Below, in pieces: positions 53,093 through 61,642 of a DNA stretch of 64,000 nt; positions within the stretch are counted from its first letter, which is position 1, and every line of letters begins with the position of its first letter. Source of the stretch: Streptosporangiaceae bacterium NEAU-GS5 (GTDB lineage: Bacteria > Actinomycetota > Actinomycetes > Streptosporangiales > Streptosporangiaceae); contig JAGFNW010000018.1 in assembly GCA_017592665.1 (NCBI GenBank), positions 128,989 through 192,988 on the forward strand, in the 5' to 3' direction. Made by a program: the position numbers and the translations under genes. Under the pieces are notes generated by a model. That model searched no databases. It had not been told where the DNA came from and saw nothing but the letters and a program-made list of their open reading frames with translations.

Positions 53093-53443
53093 CTACTCGA
53101 CGCCCGGATGCGGCACGTCGTTCACGGCTGACTTTCCTTTTATGGGGCGTGACATGGCGCCCTGGTAGGTCGTGTTGGACTCGCCGGTGGCCACTACGTG
53201 GATCGCCCGGTGGAGGCACTGGGCGAATTCGGGGCCTGACCAGTCGTCACCGGCCCACCACAGTGCAATCTGCGCCATCAGCTGGAGGTTGTCGCCACTC
53301 TCGCTCCCGCTCACGATCGTCACGATGTAATACACGTCGTCATGGCGCTGGTCGTAACTTTCGAACTCGGCCGTCCACGAGCGCTGCGCGTCGATCTCCG
53401 TCGGCGATGTGAACTCCGGAAACGAGAATCCCATGATGTCCAT
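53093..53443 (-). CDS. Small acidic hypothetical protein
   Basis: 116 residues from ATG 53443 (an ATG three codons in is also possible). Acidic N-terminal part (FSFPEFTSPTEIDAQRSWTAEFE, DDVYYIVTIVSGSE) and helix with WWAGDDWSGPEFAQCLHRAI. Well-formed amphipathic pattern suggests a real protein; no family recognised. Confidence 0.5.
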   Translation of the reverse strand: MDIMGFSFPEFTSPTEIDAQRSWTAEFESYDQRHDDVYYIVTIVSGSESGDNLQLMAQIALWWAGDDWSGPEFAQCLHRAIHVVATGESNTTYQGAMSRPIKGKSAVNDVPHPGVE

Positions 53444-53729
53444 GATCGTACGTTGGGCCCTGCGACCATGGACGAGCTCACGGGGCCTGCTCCGCGATGG
53501 CAGCGCCCAGAGCCCTCCGCTCCGATCGCGGGGTGACCGTTGGCGGGAGTCGGCCGAATCCTTTCATTCGTCGTCGGCATCCTCTGAGGTCGTCGATCTT
53601 CGCTGGTCGCGGGTGAGCCGCCGGCCTTCTTGTCCTTGGTGACATTGATGATCGTCGCGTGTACGTGGAGTGAACCTACGAGTGTGCTCCGGCGTCAGAT
53701 AGTCGACCTAGCCGCGAGCGTTGAGGAAC

Positions 53730-56700
53730 ATGACCGATACCGCATTCCATTCCGCTGACCTGCCTCGGGTCGGTTCATACCTGGTAAAACGCCTGATCGG
53801 TCACGGCGGCCAGGGCGATGTTTATGAGGCGTACAGCCCGGAAGGGCAACGAGTCGCAATCAAGCTGTGGCGCAGCGATGACGGACTGGGCCAAATGGAT
53901 CGCGAGATCGCGGCCATTCGTGAGGTGCCGGCTTTCTGCACCGCTCGATTGATCGAGGCGGTGCTGGATGGGCCGCGACCCTACCTGGTCAGCGAATACG
54001 TGGATGGTCCAAATCTGCGGAAATGGGTGATCGAGCAGCCGCTGGGCGAGGCAGATGTAGCGCGGCTGGCCGTCGGGCTGGCTACGGCACTGGCCGCCAT
54101 CCATGGAGTCGGGGTGATCCACCGGGATCTGAAACCGGACAATGTACTGATCGGCCACGACGGTCCTAGGGTCATCGATTTCGGGATCGCCAGGACTGCG
54201 GACATGCCGGTGACGACTATGAGCGGGGTCAAGGGCACGCCCGCTTACATGGCGCCTGAGGTGATCTCGGGCGGCAGAGCAGGGCCGGCTGCGGACGTTT
54301 TCGCCTGGGGCGTAGTGGTGCTGTTCGCCGCATCGGGCACCGACCCTTTCCTGGCTGTGACTGCTCCCGCCACGATGCGCAACGTGCTGGCAGGTGGCCC
54401 AAACCTGGCGGCTCTTCCGGCATCTCTCAGGAAGCTGGTGGCCGCCGCGCTGGCTCGGGATCCTCTTCAGCGACCGAGCGCGGAGGCCTTGCTGCTCGCC
54501 ATGCTCAGCGGCGACGAGCACCTTGGTATTGCCAGGCTGATGGTCGAGGGGAGCAGGCGAGCTACCGCAATGGCCGTGCCGGCGACGCGCGACCCGGACC
54601 TGAATGCGCAGGCGGAGGAATTGTTCGCCAGGCTCGCCGTGGATGAACAGGCGCTGGTGCCCGGGCTGTTCCTGCGGCTGGTCGCGGTCGCCGAATCTGG
54701 GGATCTGCAGCCGCGGCGTGCCGGTTGGGCGGAGCTTCCGGAGGATGTCGGCTCGGTTATGGAAGCGTTCCGCATCCTGATCGGCGCCGATGATCGACAG
54801 GTCTGGTTGTCCCAGCCTGCTCTGCTCTACGCCTGGGGGCGGTTGCGGGGGTGGGTGCGGGCCAATCGAAAGGGACTGCCGCAGGTGCGGAACCTTTGGG
54901 AGGCCGCCGCCCGGTGGGAGTCTGCTGGTCGCAAGGCGGGTGACCTGCTGCAGGAGAATCGGCTCGCCGAGGCCCGGCATTGGGCGGAGCACGATCGCCG
55001 CGACATCATGCTCAACTCTCTTGAGAGTGGTTTCCTCGGTGCTTGTGTGTCCGCTGAACGACGGCGGCAACGGTGGCGGCGGGCGCTTAACGGCATACTG
55101 GCCACCCTGCTGGTGGTGGCATCGATCGCGGCGGGCATCGCCGCGTATCAGTGGCGTGTAGCCGATGCGCGCAATACCACCATCGGCGAGCAGCGGGACC
55201 ATGCGGAAGCGTTGCGGGTGGCCGCGCTAGCGGATTCGCTTCGCGTGACCGAGCCCGAGCGGGCGATGCTCCTGAGTTTGGCGGCCTGGCGGCTCAATCC
55301 CGTGCCTGTTACTCGGGCTGCCTTGACCGCCGCTCTCGTTCAGCCGCAGATAGCCGCTTTTCAGGATCCGGCCACGGCGTCGGACACCATCCGGCGGATC
55401 ACGCCCGATGGGCGCACGCTGGTCAGCGTCGGCGACGGCTCCGCGCGTGTCTATGACGTACGGAATGGCAGACGCGTTGGCGGAATTGACGACCTGGGCA
55501 TGGGCGGCGAGCGTTTGATCGATGTCGCCGTCAGCCCGCTGGGGCGTCGACTCGTCGTGGTCACCAACCATTCCGTCCGGTTCTATGACCTGGCGGCTCG
55601 ACGCGAGGTCAGGCGGTTCACCTTGTCCTTCGAAGCCAGTCGGAGTGATGACTTCGCTGTGGTCGAGCCGTTGTTCGGCTCTCTCGAGCGGTATGCGCTG
55701 ATCAGGATGTACACCTCGGAGATTTGGGATCTTGACACCGGAATCAGGATTCCGATGCCGCGGGGAGATGCGTCGCTCGCCGGAGGAATGGGGGTCGTGG
55801 GGTTGGCCGGCCAGAAGGCGGTGGAGCTTGAAGGCAATGGCGTGGTCGACTTCTGGCCGCTTCCTCATGGACGACCAGTTCTCCGTACGCGTCTGTGTGA
55901 TCCGTGCGATGACCCAACGGTCGACATGAGCCTCGATGGCCGCCTGATCGCGGCCAAGACGTCTACCGATCTCACCATCATCAACGCGCGCACCAGTGAA
56001 GTGATCTCCAGAGTTCTCGACGGATGGAACGCCGGCGATGTGACCTTCAGCGCGGACGGCAAGCTACTGGCCTCGACCTCCGCCACCACGTTGCAGGTGG
56101 TCCGGATAGCGGATGGCAAGATCCTTGTGACGGCATCGATCGCCACTGGCACCACCGGCGTCGCCTTTGACCCGCACGAACCGATCCTGCGCTATGTCGC
56201 CGACGATCGGGTGGTGACGCTGGACCTCACCGGGCTGCCGATTACGCCGCGTAAGGACATGGCCGCTGTCACCCTTGCGCCAGGTGGCCGTCTGGTGGCC
56301 GTCCAGCAGCCGGGCTCACCCGTCATGGCACTCCGGGATCCGTGGACCGGGCGCTTGGCCAGTGGACAGCGCAATGTCGGCGTGATGGACGATCTTGGTT
56401 TTGGGGGTGCTGCGGTGTTCAGCCCGGACGGTCGGTTGTTCGCGGTCACCAGAGGCAACGGAACCAAGATTGCGATCTTTAATGTGGCAACGTGGGCGCC
56501 GATTGCCGTGATCACCCCAGCGAGCAGTCCGCCCCGTCTCGGGTGGTCGGCAGCTCCAGCGAATCTCGCGTTCAGCCATGATGGGTCGAAGCTGGCGTTC
56601 ACCTTGGTCAGGAATGACGGCGATCGCGGCGACGAACTCACTCAGGTATGGCAGTGGCGTGCGGCGCGGCTTCTGTGGTCGAAGGACATCGGAACAGTGT

Positions 56701-57287
56701 CAGAGCTGGCCTTCGCGCCCGATGACCAGATGCTTGCGGTCGCCGGCGGCGAAAACCGGCTCCGGGATACTGCGACCGGCGCGCCGCGTGGTCGGCCGTA
56801 CGGCGGATCCGCGGAAGGCCGTTTCTTGTCCAACGCGTTCTACGCTCCAGACGGGAATCTGGTGACCTTCGACGCCGATGGCCGCCTGGCACGCTGGGAT
56901 CCGATCACTCAGCAGCGGCTCGGACCTGCTCTCGAGACGGGGATCAGCGCCAGAGTTGTGGGCACGCTGCTTACGATGTCCCCGGACAACATCGCAGCAG
57001 TGGCATCAACCGACGGGCAGATCACTCTTTTCGACATGGTCGCCGGAATTCGGCTGGGCACTCTCGCAGGTGTTGAGGGCGAAGGCGTCGCCGGGCTCAT
57101 TTTTGCTGAGGACGGCGCCACACTGATCTCGGTAGACAAAGCGGGTCATGCCCGGAGGCAGAACATCAATCCGGACGTGATGGCGGCAGCCCTATGCGCG
57201 AGGATCGGACGCGGCATGACGCCAGCCGAATGGCGGGCCGACCTTGGCGACGTGCCTTACAGAGAACTCCGCTGCGTTCCCCGCTAG
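53730..57287 (+). CDS. Membrane Ser/Thr protein kinase with C-terminal beta-propeller
   Basis: 1185 residues from ATG 53730. Cytosolic Hanks-type kinase (about 15-270): glycine loop GHGGQGDVYEA, Lys45 in VAIKLW, HRDLKPDN (Asp133), DFGIA (150-154), GTPAYMAPEV. A helical linker leads to one transmembrane helix (about 452-472), then an extracytoplasmic or cytosolic WD40-like propeller of about 700 residues with repeated TFSADGKLLAS, AFDPHEP, VFSPDGRLFAV and AFAPDDQMLAV blades. PknD-like architecture. The sensor ligand is unknown. Stand-alone gene. Confidence 0.92.
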   Translation: MTDTAFHSADLPRVGSYLVKRLIGHGGQGDVYEAYSPEGQRVAIKLWRSDDGLGQMDREIAAIREVPAFCTARLIEAVLDGPRPYLVSEYVDGPNLRKWVIEQPLGEADVARLAVGLATALAAIHGVGVIHRDLKPDNVLIGHDGPRVIDFGIARTADMPVTTMSGVKGTPAYMAPEVISGGRAGPAADVFAWGVVVLFAASGTDPFLAVTAPATMRNVLAGGPNLAALPASLRKLVAAALARDPLQRPSAEALLLAMLSGDEHLGIARLMVEGSRRATAMAVPATRDPDLNAQAEELFARLAVDEQALVPGLFLRLVAVAESGDLQPRRAGWAELPEDVGSVMEAFRILIGADDRQVWLSQPALLYAWGRLRGWVRANRKGLPQVRNLWEAAARWESAGRKAGDLLQENRLAEARHWAEHDRRDIMLNSLESGFLGACVSAERRRQRWRRALNGILATLLVVASIAAGIAAYQWRVADARNTTIGEQRDHAEALRVAALADSLRVTEPERAMLLSLAAWRLNPVPVTRAALTAALVQPQIAAFQDPATASDTIRRITPDGRTLVSVGDGSARVYDVRNGRRVGGIDDLGMGGERLIDVAVSPLGRRLVVVTNHSVRFYDLAARREVRRFTLSFEASRSDDFAVVEPLFGSLERYALIRMYTSEIWDLDTGIRIPMPRGDASLAGGMGVVGLAGQKAVELEGNGVVDFWPLPHGRPVLRTRLCDPCDDPTVDMSLDGRLIAAKTSTDLTIINARTSEVISRVLDGWNAGDVTFSADGKLLASTSATTLQVVRIADGKILVTASIATGTTGVAFDPHEPILRYVADDRVVTLDLTGLPITPRKDMAAVTLAPGGRLVAVQQPGSPVMALRDPWTGRLASGQRNVGVMDDLGFGGAAVFSPDGRLFAVTRGNGTKIAIFNVATWAPIAVITPASSPPRLGWSAAPANLAFSHDGSKLAFTLVRNDGDRGDELTQVWQWRAARLLWSKDIGTVSELAFAPDDQMLAVAGGENRLRDTATGAPRGRPYGGSAEGRFLSNAFYAPDGNLVTFDADGRLARWDPITQQRLGPALETGISARVVGTLLTMSPDNIAAVASTDGQITLFDMVAGIRLGTLAGVEGEGVAGLIFAEDGATLISVDKAGHARRQNINPDVMAAALCARIGRGMTPAEWRADLGDVPYRELRCVPR

Positions 57288-57368
57288 TGCGGTGCGCCGG
57301 GTCGCGACGACGACACTGCTCGGCTGGGGATTTCCCTGGCGGCGTACTCAATCTGATCAGGCCTGACG

Positions 57369-58007
57369 TCATCGAGGGACCTTCGTCTCTCCTGCCGGCG
57401 GCGCGAGGCCGACGAGCTTGGCGAGGAATCGGTCGGCTTGCTCGGGGAAGGGCGGCCAGGGCAGGTCGGGCTCATTGATCCGCAGAGACAGCATGCCGAT
57501 GATGGCCGTACGGAGATCGAGTGCGACGGTGGCGGCGTCTCCTGGCGGGGCGACCCCGGCGTCCATGCAGCGCTGCACCGCAGCGGTGGTGCGCGTGAAC
57601 AGGACCTCCTTGAAGGGCATGCCGACCTTGCTCTCGTGCATCACCTTGTAGATGCCGGGATGCTCCTGCACCCAGGCCGCCTGCGCCAGGATCCGTGCGC
57701 GCAGGCCGAGAGCGGGGTCGTGATGTGCGGCCTCGGCCGCATCCACAGCCTCGAGCATCTCCGCATGGCAGCGCTGCATGGTCGCCGCGACGAGCGCGTC
57801 ACGATCTGGAAAGTACAGGTAGACAGAGGTGGGGGAGATCGACACCGCGCGTGCGACCGCGCGCAGCGACAAGGCCTCGTCGTCGGCCAGGTCGCCGAGC
57901 ATCTGCACGGCGGCGGAAATGATCTCCTCCCGCAGCCGCTCGCCCTGCCCGCGCGCGTTGGGGCGGCGAGGGCCGGCAGAAAGACCTGCCGAGGTGGTGT
58001 CGTCCAT
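57369..58007 (-). CDS. TetR family regulator
   Basis: 212 residues. HTH LSLRAVARAVSISPTSVYLYFPDRDALV; C-terminal TetR_C domain with GIYKVMHESKVGMPFKEVLF. Divergent from the GlcG-like gene across 100 bp with nested palindromes, so probably its repressor. Confidence 0.9.
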   Translation of the reverse strand: MDDTTSAGLSAGPRRPNARGQGERLREEIISAAVQMLGDLADDEALSLRAVARAVSISPTSVYLYFPDRDALVAATMQRCHAEMLEAVDAAEAAHHDPALGLRARILAQAAWVQEHPGIYKVMHESKVGMPFKEVLFTRTTAAVQRCMDAGVAPPGDAATVALDLRTAIIGMLSLRINEPDLPWPPFPEQADRFLAKLVGLAPPAGETKVPR

Positions 58008-58029
58008 CGCCCGATCATTCTAGCTTCGC

Positions 58030-58078
58030 GTCCTTGTACGGTCGCTGACGCTAGCGATACGCTTGTTCATGCAAGGAC
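58030..58078. promoter_or_regulatory. Nested inverted repeats between TetR and GlcG genes
   Basis: GTCCTTG (58030-58036) pairs with CAAGGAC (58072-58078), and TCGCT (58042-58046) with AGCGA (58053-58057). Both lie in the 100-bp divergent promoter region. Probable TetR operator(s). Confidence 0.5.
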
Positions 58079-58107
58079 GGTTGTCCACATAACTCAAGGA
58101 GATCGCA

Positions 58108-58518
58108 ATGCCGCTAACGCTCCAAGAGGCCCAGACAGTCATCACCGGCGCACACGACCGCGCCGCCGAGATAGGTGCGCTGATCACGGTCGCGGTCGTC
58201 GACGAAGGCGGACACCTGCAGGCCCTCGGCCGCATGAGCGGCGCAGCGCCGCTCTCGGCCCAGATCGCCGAGACCAAAGCGGCCAGCGTCGCCCTCTTCC
58301 GCCGCGACGGCGCCGCACTGCGCCAGATGCAGGAGGCCTCGCCCGGCTTCTTCGCCCAGCTGGATCGGGTCATGCGGGTGCCCATCCTGGCGGGCGCCGG
58401 CGCGGCGCTCATCCTGCGGGGGGACACCGTCATCGGCGCGCTGGCGGTAAGCGGCGGAATGGCGCCTGGGCAAGACGACGAATGCGCAGAAGCCGGGCTT
58501 ACCGTTCTCGCTCCCTAA
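58108..58518 (+). CDS. GlcG/HbpS family heme-binding-like protein
   Basis: 136 residues, AAGGAG ten bases upstream. GlcG-type fold: MPLTLQEAQTVITGAHDRA, ALITVAVVDEGGHLQALGRM, AETKAASVALFRR, IGALAVSGGMAPGQDDECAEAGL. Relatives bind heme or small carbonyls. No signal peptide, so cytosolic. Confidence 0.88.
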   Translation: MPLTLQEAQTVITGAHDRAAEIGALITVAVVDEGGHLQALGRMSGAAPLSAQIAETKAASVALFRRDGAALRQMQEASPGFFAQLDRVMRVPILAGAGAALILRGDTVIGALAVSGGMAPGQDDECAEAGLTVLAP

Positions 58519-58528
58519 ATGCATCTCC

Positions 58529-59662
58529 TCAAATGCTGCTGTTGTGGCCTGGGATCTGTGACTTTCCGCCGACAAGCGGGGCGACGTCAGCGACGGTCTT
58601 CGAGGTGGCCGATCTGAAGGCGCCGACGAGCAACCCGGCGATCGGGCCGAGGAACAGGCCGATCTGATATTTCCCGGCCGTGTCGCCCATGGTCATCTGG
58701 ATCTCGTACGGCGTGCCGTGCGGCACGAACGGGCTCGGATTGGCCCAGATCAGGTCGACGTGCCGCGGAAGGAAGAGCATCGTCGTCACAGTGAGGACGG
58801 CCGTCAGCGGCGCGGCGGTGAGACCCGTCCAGAGGCCCGCCACGATGCCTCCCCGGGCCCCGGCGGCCAGGAGTCCGGCCGGCACGAGGATCAGGGCGAG
58901 GACGTACACGGCCTGGAGCCACGGGTTGCCCAGCTGCAGTGGATTGCCCAGAGGCATCAACGAATAGCAGGCCAGCGCGCAGAGCACGCCGAAGACCGTC
59001 GCACGGGCGAGGGTCGCGGGAGGTGGCGCCAGGCGGCGCGAGGTCATCGTGAGTATGGCCGTGGCGTAACCGCCGAACAGCATGAGCACGATGACGACCC
59101 CGGCGATCGCCTGGCTGCGGACCTCGGCGTCATGGTTCGCCTGGTCGAAGGCCTTGAAGTGGTCGAACCGGCTGCCCGCGAAGCGCGATACCGCCACGAC
59201 GACCGCGAGCACGCCGTACACGGTCAGATATCCGCCGATCCGCACGAGCCGGGCGGTGCGGTTCGGCGCGACCGGCCCGAGAAGGGGGCGGGCGATCCAC
59301 GGCGCCGCGGCGAGCAGCGCGACCACCGCGACCATCGAGGCTCGGTTGACCGGGGCGGCGACGTTCTCGCTGCCGGGGTGCCAGTCAAGCCACACCAGCA
59401 GCCCACCGGTCGCCAGCGCGATGAGCGAACCGCCGACCTGGACGGCTCCAGGCGGCTCGGCCCCGGCCGCCCGCAGCAGGCGTGCCGTCCAGCCGACGAG
59501 GGCCTGACCTGCGATCATCCGTAGCCCGCCGAGCAGCCAGCGCACCCGCGGCCACCCCTCGGGCACGCTGGCGGCCTCGGCCAGCAGCGCGCTTCCCCAC
59601 CCTCGCCGATCGGGTGGCAGCAGCCGTACGGCCCGGCGCAGCGCCGCGGTAAGGACTTTCAT
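58529..59662 (-). CDS. Polytopic membrane protein co-transcribed with PadR
   Basis: 377 residues with eight to ten hydrophobic helices after a basic N-terminus (RRAVRLLPPDRRGWG). The first part resembles the membrane proteins that actinomycetes encode next to PadR regulators. ATG overlaps the PadR stop (ATGA). Role unknown, possibly transport or membrane stress. Confidence 0.7.
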   Translation of the reverse strand: MKVLTAALRRAVRLLPPDRRGWGSALLAEAASVPEGWPRVRWLLGGLRMIAGQALVGWTARLLRAAGAEPPGAVQVGGSLIALATGGLLVWLDWHPGSENVAAPVNRASMVAVVALLAAAPWIARPLLGPVAPNRTARLVRIGGYLTVYGVLAVVVAVSRFAGSRFDHFKAFDQANHDAEVRSQAIAGVVIVLMLFGGYATAILTMTSRRLAPPPATLARATVFGVLCALACYSLMPLGNPLQLGNPWLQAVYVLALILVPAGLLAAGARGGIVAGLWTGLTAAPLTAVLTVTTMLFLPRHVDLIWANPSPFVPHGTPYEIQMTMGDTAGKYQIGLFLGPIAGLLVGAFRSATSKTVADVAPLVGGKSQIPGHNSSI

Positions 59663-60036
59663 CGTCCACCTTCCGGGGTCACCCGTGTGAATCGCGACGA
59701 CGCCTGGGCCGCTGGTCGGATCGATTGTCCGAGCGACTGGAGGGTCGATGGTCGGGTCGAGGTTGGGGAAGCCGCGATCGCCGCGTCCGCGGCCGCGACG
59801 CCCTCGGCGGTGAGCCGGTAGAGGTGACGCGCCGGTCGACCTGTCGGCGGCGCCTCCTCCCAGCGTGCCTCCAGCAGCCCACGGTCGGCGAGCCGGATCA
59901 GGATCGGGTAGAGCGTGCCCGACTTGAGCCCCGTGTCCTTGGCGATGTCATAGCCGTGCCGCCACTCGGCACCCGCCGTACGCAGTGCTGTGAACACCGC
60001 GAGGGTCTGCGCCGAAGGCCGTGATCGTCTCGTCAC
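59659..60036 (-). CDS. PadR family transcriptional regulator
   Basis: 125 residues. Winged helix: FTALRTAGAEWRHGYDIAKDTGLKSGTLYPILIRLADRGLLEARWEE, the full PadR signature, with a short C-terminal part. Palindrome CTCTAC-ATAG-GTAGAG eight bases upstream of ATG indicates autoregulation of the PadR/membrane-protein pair. Confidence 0.93.
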   Translation of the reverse strand: MTRRSRPSAQTLAVFTALRTAGAEWRHGYDIAKDTGLKSGTLYPILIRLADRGLLEARWEEAPPTGRPARHLYRLTAEGVAAADAAIAASPTSTRPSTLQSLGQSIRPAAQASSRFTRVTPEGGR

Positions 60037-60044
60037 GCGCCAAA

Positions 60045-60060
60045 CTCTACATAGGTAGAG
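60045..60060. promoter_or_regulatory. PadR operator candidate
   Basis: CTCTAC (60045-60050) and GTAGAG (60055-60060) with a 4-nt centre, ending eight bases before the PadR ATG on the minus strand; the whole reads TACATAGGTA in its centre, in keeping with PadR half-sites. Confidence 0.68.
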
Positions 60061-60200
60061 CTGTCGCGTCCACTGCCCCGGACCGTCGTGCAGTGCGCGC
60101 CGTGGCGTCGGTCCCTTGGTGTGCCGGGTCGTGACACCGGGTGGAACACCTTCGTTCGTACAGCGGAATTCCCGGGATATCGAAAAGGGACGGGCGACAC

Positions 60201-60371
60201 ATGAGCAGGAAACGCGTCCTACAGGCCGGAATAATGGCGGGGCTGCTCGCAGTAATCACGCTTGGTGCCGTCGGTGCCGCTGAGGCGAAGCCGTCGTCAG
60301 GTCGTGCCGGCACCGAAGCCACCTGCTCCGACTTCGGCTGCAATGACAACCACAACCAGGTGCTGTTGTAG
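60201..60371 (+). CDS. Small exported peptide ending in Cx3GCx2NxNQVL
   Basis: 56 residues from ATG 60201 (a longer frame from 60141 lacks signal-peptide sense). Signal peptide about 1-29: MSRKRVLQ, hydrophobic core GIMAGLLAVITLGAV, cleavage after AAEA. The mature part is about 27 residues and ends TCSDFGCNDNHNQVLL (C42, C47, N50, N52-L55). A motif identical in spacing closes the TPR protein at 60693-61550. First of three small genes in a row on this strand. Function unknown. Confidence 0.75.
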   Translation: MSRKRVLQAGIMAGLLAVITLGAVGAAEAKPSSGRAGTEATCSDFGCNDNHNQVLL

Positions 60372-60474
60372 CGGAATCGGTTCGGACGCCCAGCGCAGCG
60401 GCACCGCAGCCGGAACGCAGCGGGAATCGCAACAATAGGAACCGGCGGAGCAACATGAACTAGAAGGGGGAGAA

Positions 60475-60624
60475 ATGAAGGGTCGGAACAGAAAGATGCG
60501 CATCGCGGTGGGCCTATTCATCGCCGCTGTGCTGTCGGCCGCGGTCACGTCGCACGGAACGGTCGCATCAAGCGCGTTCAAAAAGAAGTCCGATACCGAC
60601 AACGCCGTCATCGGCAAGATCTGA
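60475..60624 (+). CDS. Second small exported peptide
   Basis: 49 residues, ATG 60475 with AGGGGGAG five to ten bases upstream, a strong RBS. N-terminus MKGRNRKMR then a hydrophobic stretch IAVGLFIAAVLSAAV and small residues TSHGTVAS, i.e. a signal peptide or membrane anchor; the remainder SAFKKKSDTDNAVIGKI is short. No Cys and no shared motif with its neighbours. Confidence 0.65.
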   Translation: MKGRNRKMRIAVGLFIAAVLSAAVTSHGTVASSAFKKKSDTDNAVIGKI

Positions 60625-60692
60625 GCGCGTGATCTTCAACGTCGTGCGGCGCGGATGCCCGTCCGTCGCTCAGGTGGGGACGAGGTGCCGAT

Positions 60693-61550
60693 ATGAATCG
60701 GTGGGCAGCGGGGGCGAATGTGCGTGCAGCTCGAGACGCGACGGCCGTCGGGCTCTGGGTGCGCGGTCGTGTCACGAAGGCGCGGGCACTGCGGGTGGCC
60801 GGTGACTACCGTCAGGCGGCTGCCCGCCTGCGTGAGGCCATCGCCCAGGCCGAGATAGCGCTCGGCTCCGATGCCATGGATCTTGTGCTGCCGCTCAACG
60901 AACTCGGGATGGTCGGCAAGTTGTCTGAAGCGCGGGCCATCCTCATCCGAGTCCTGGCCGTGTATGCGCGCGACGGCGCGCGCCTCGAGGGCGAGGTCGC
61001 CGTGACCCTGCACAATCTTGGCGGCGTCGACTTTCGTGAGGGACGTTTCGCCGGCGCCGCGGGCAACCTGGGCCGTGCCGCGGCCATCAAGCGTACGGTC
61101 CTCGGCCGCCGGCACCCGGATCTCGCGATCACCCTGTACAACCTCGCCTGCTGTCAACGGCGACTCGGGCGGGTGGGGGCCGCGCGGCGCAATCTCCGGC
61201 GGGTGATCCGGATCCTGTCGCCCGCGGTCGCGCCAGATCATCCGACGCTGGTGGCCTGCCGGCGCATGCTCGTACAAAGAAGGATCGCGTCATGGGCTGC
61301 CGACATGAGGCACGCCGGCCGCGGCGCCGCCATCTGGCTACGGGCCGCGGTCGTGCTCACGTGTGTGGCCTGGGGTGCCGCTGGTCGCATGCCGGCCCTC
61401 CCGGCATGGTCAGCGGATCCGCACGCGGTCGCCCAGGTGTCGATCCCGACAGTCGGCGGGGCGGAGCAGGTCGCGAGCATATGCGCAGCCGAAGGGTGCC
61501 CCGGCAACAGCAACCAGGTCCTCTGCTCCCTCCTCGACCTCGACCTCTGA
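60693..61550 (+). CDS. TPR protein with C-terminal membrane helix and exported Cx3GCx2NxNQVL tail
   Basis: 285 residues. Kinesin-light-chain-like TPRs, about residues 24-190 (RGRVTKARALRVAGDYRQAA, VAVTLHNLGGVDFREGRF, PDLAITLYNLACCQRRLGR, APDHPTLVACRRML). A membrane helix about 213-235 (IWLRAAVVLTCVAWGAAG) has basic residues before it, so the tail lies outside. The tail ends ASICAAEGCPGNSNQVLCS, C264, C269, N272, N274-L277, aligned with the end of the peptide at 60201. Thus cytosolic TPRs and an exported peptide-like tail on one chain. Unknown function; signalling is plausible. Confidence 0.75.
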   Translation: MNRWAAGANVRAARDATAVGLWVRGRVTKARALRVAGDYRQAAARLREAIAQAEIALGSDAMDLVLPLNELGMVGKLSEARAILIRVLAVYARDGARLEGEVAVTLHNLGGVDFREGRFAGAAGNLGRAAAIKRTVLGRRHPDLAITLYNLACCQRRLGRVGAARRNLRRVIRILSPAVAPDHPTLVACRRMLVQRRIASWAADMRHAGRGAAIWLRAAVVLTCVAWGAAGRMPALPAWSADPHAVAQVSIPTVGGAEQVASICAAEGCPGNSNQVLCSLLDLDL

Positions 61551-61642
61551 GTCCAGCGCCAGGGCCGTTGACCGATCGCTATTCTGGGGTGATCCCGGTT
61601 GGTCATTCGTAGGGCAGATGTCGGCCCTCGGGGGAGGATTCG

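Noticed and set aside
60141..60371. Longer version of the small exported peptide
   Set aside because: The added 20 residues put charged sequence before the signal peptide and start at a non-ATG codon without RBS.
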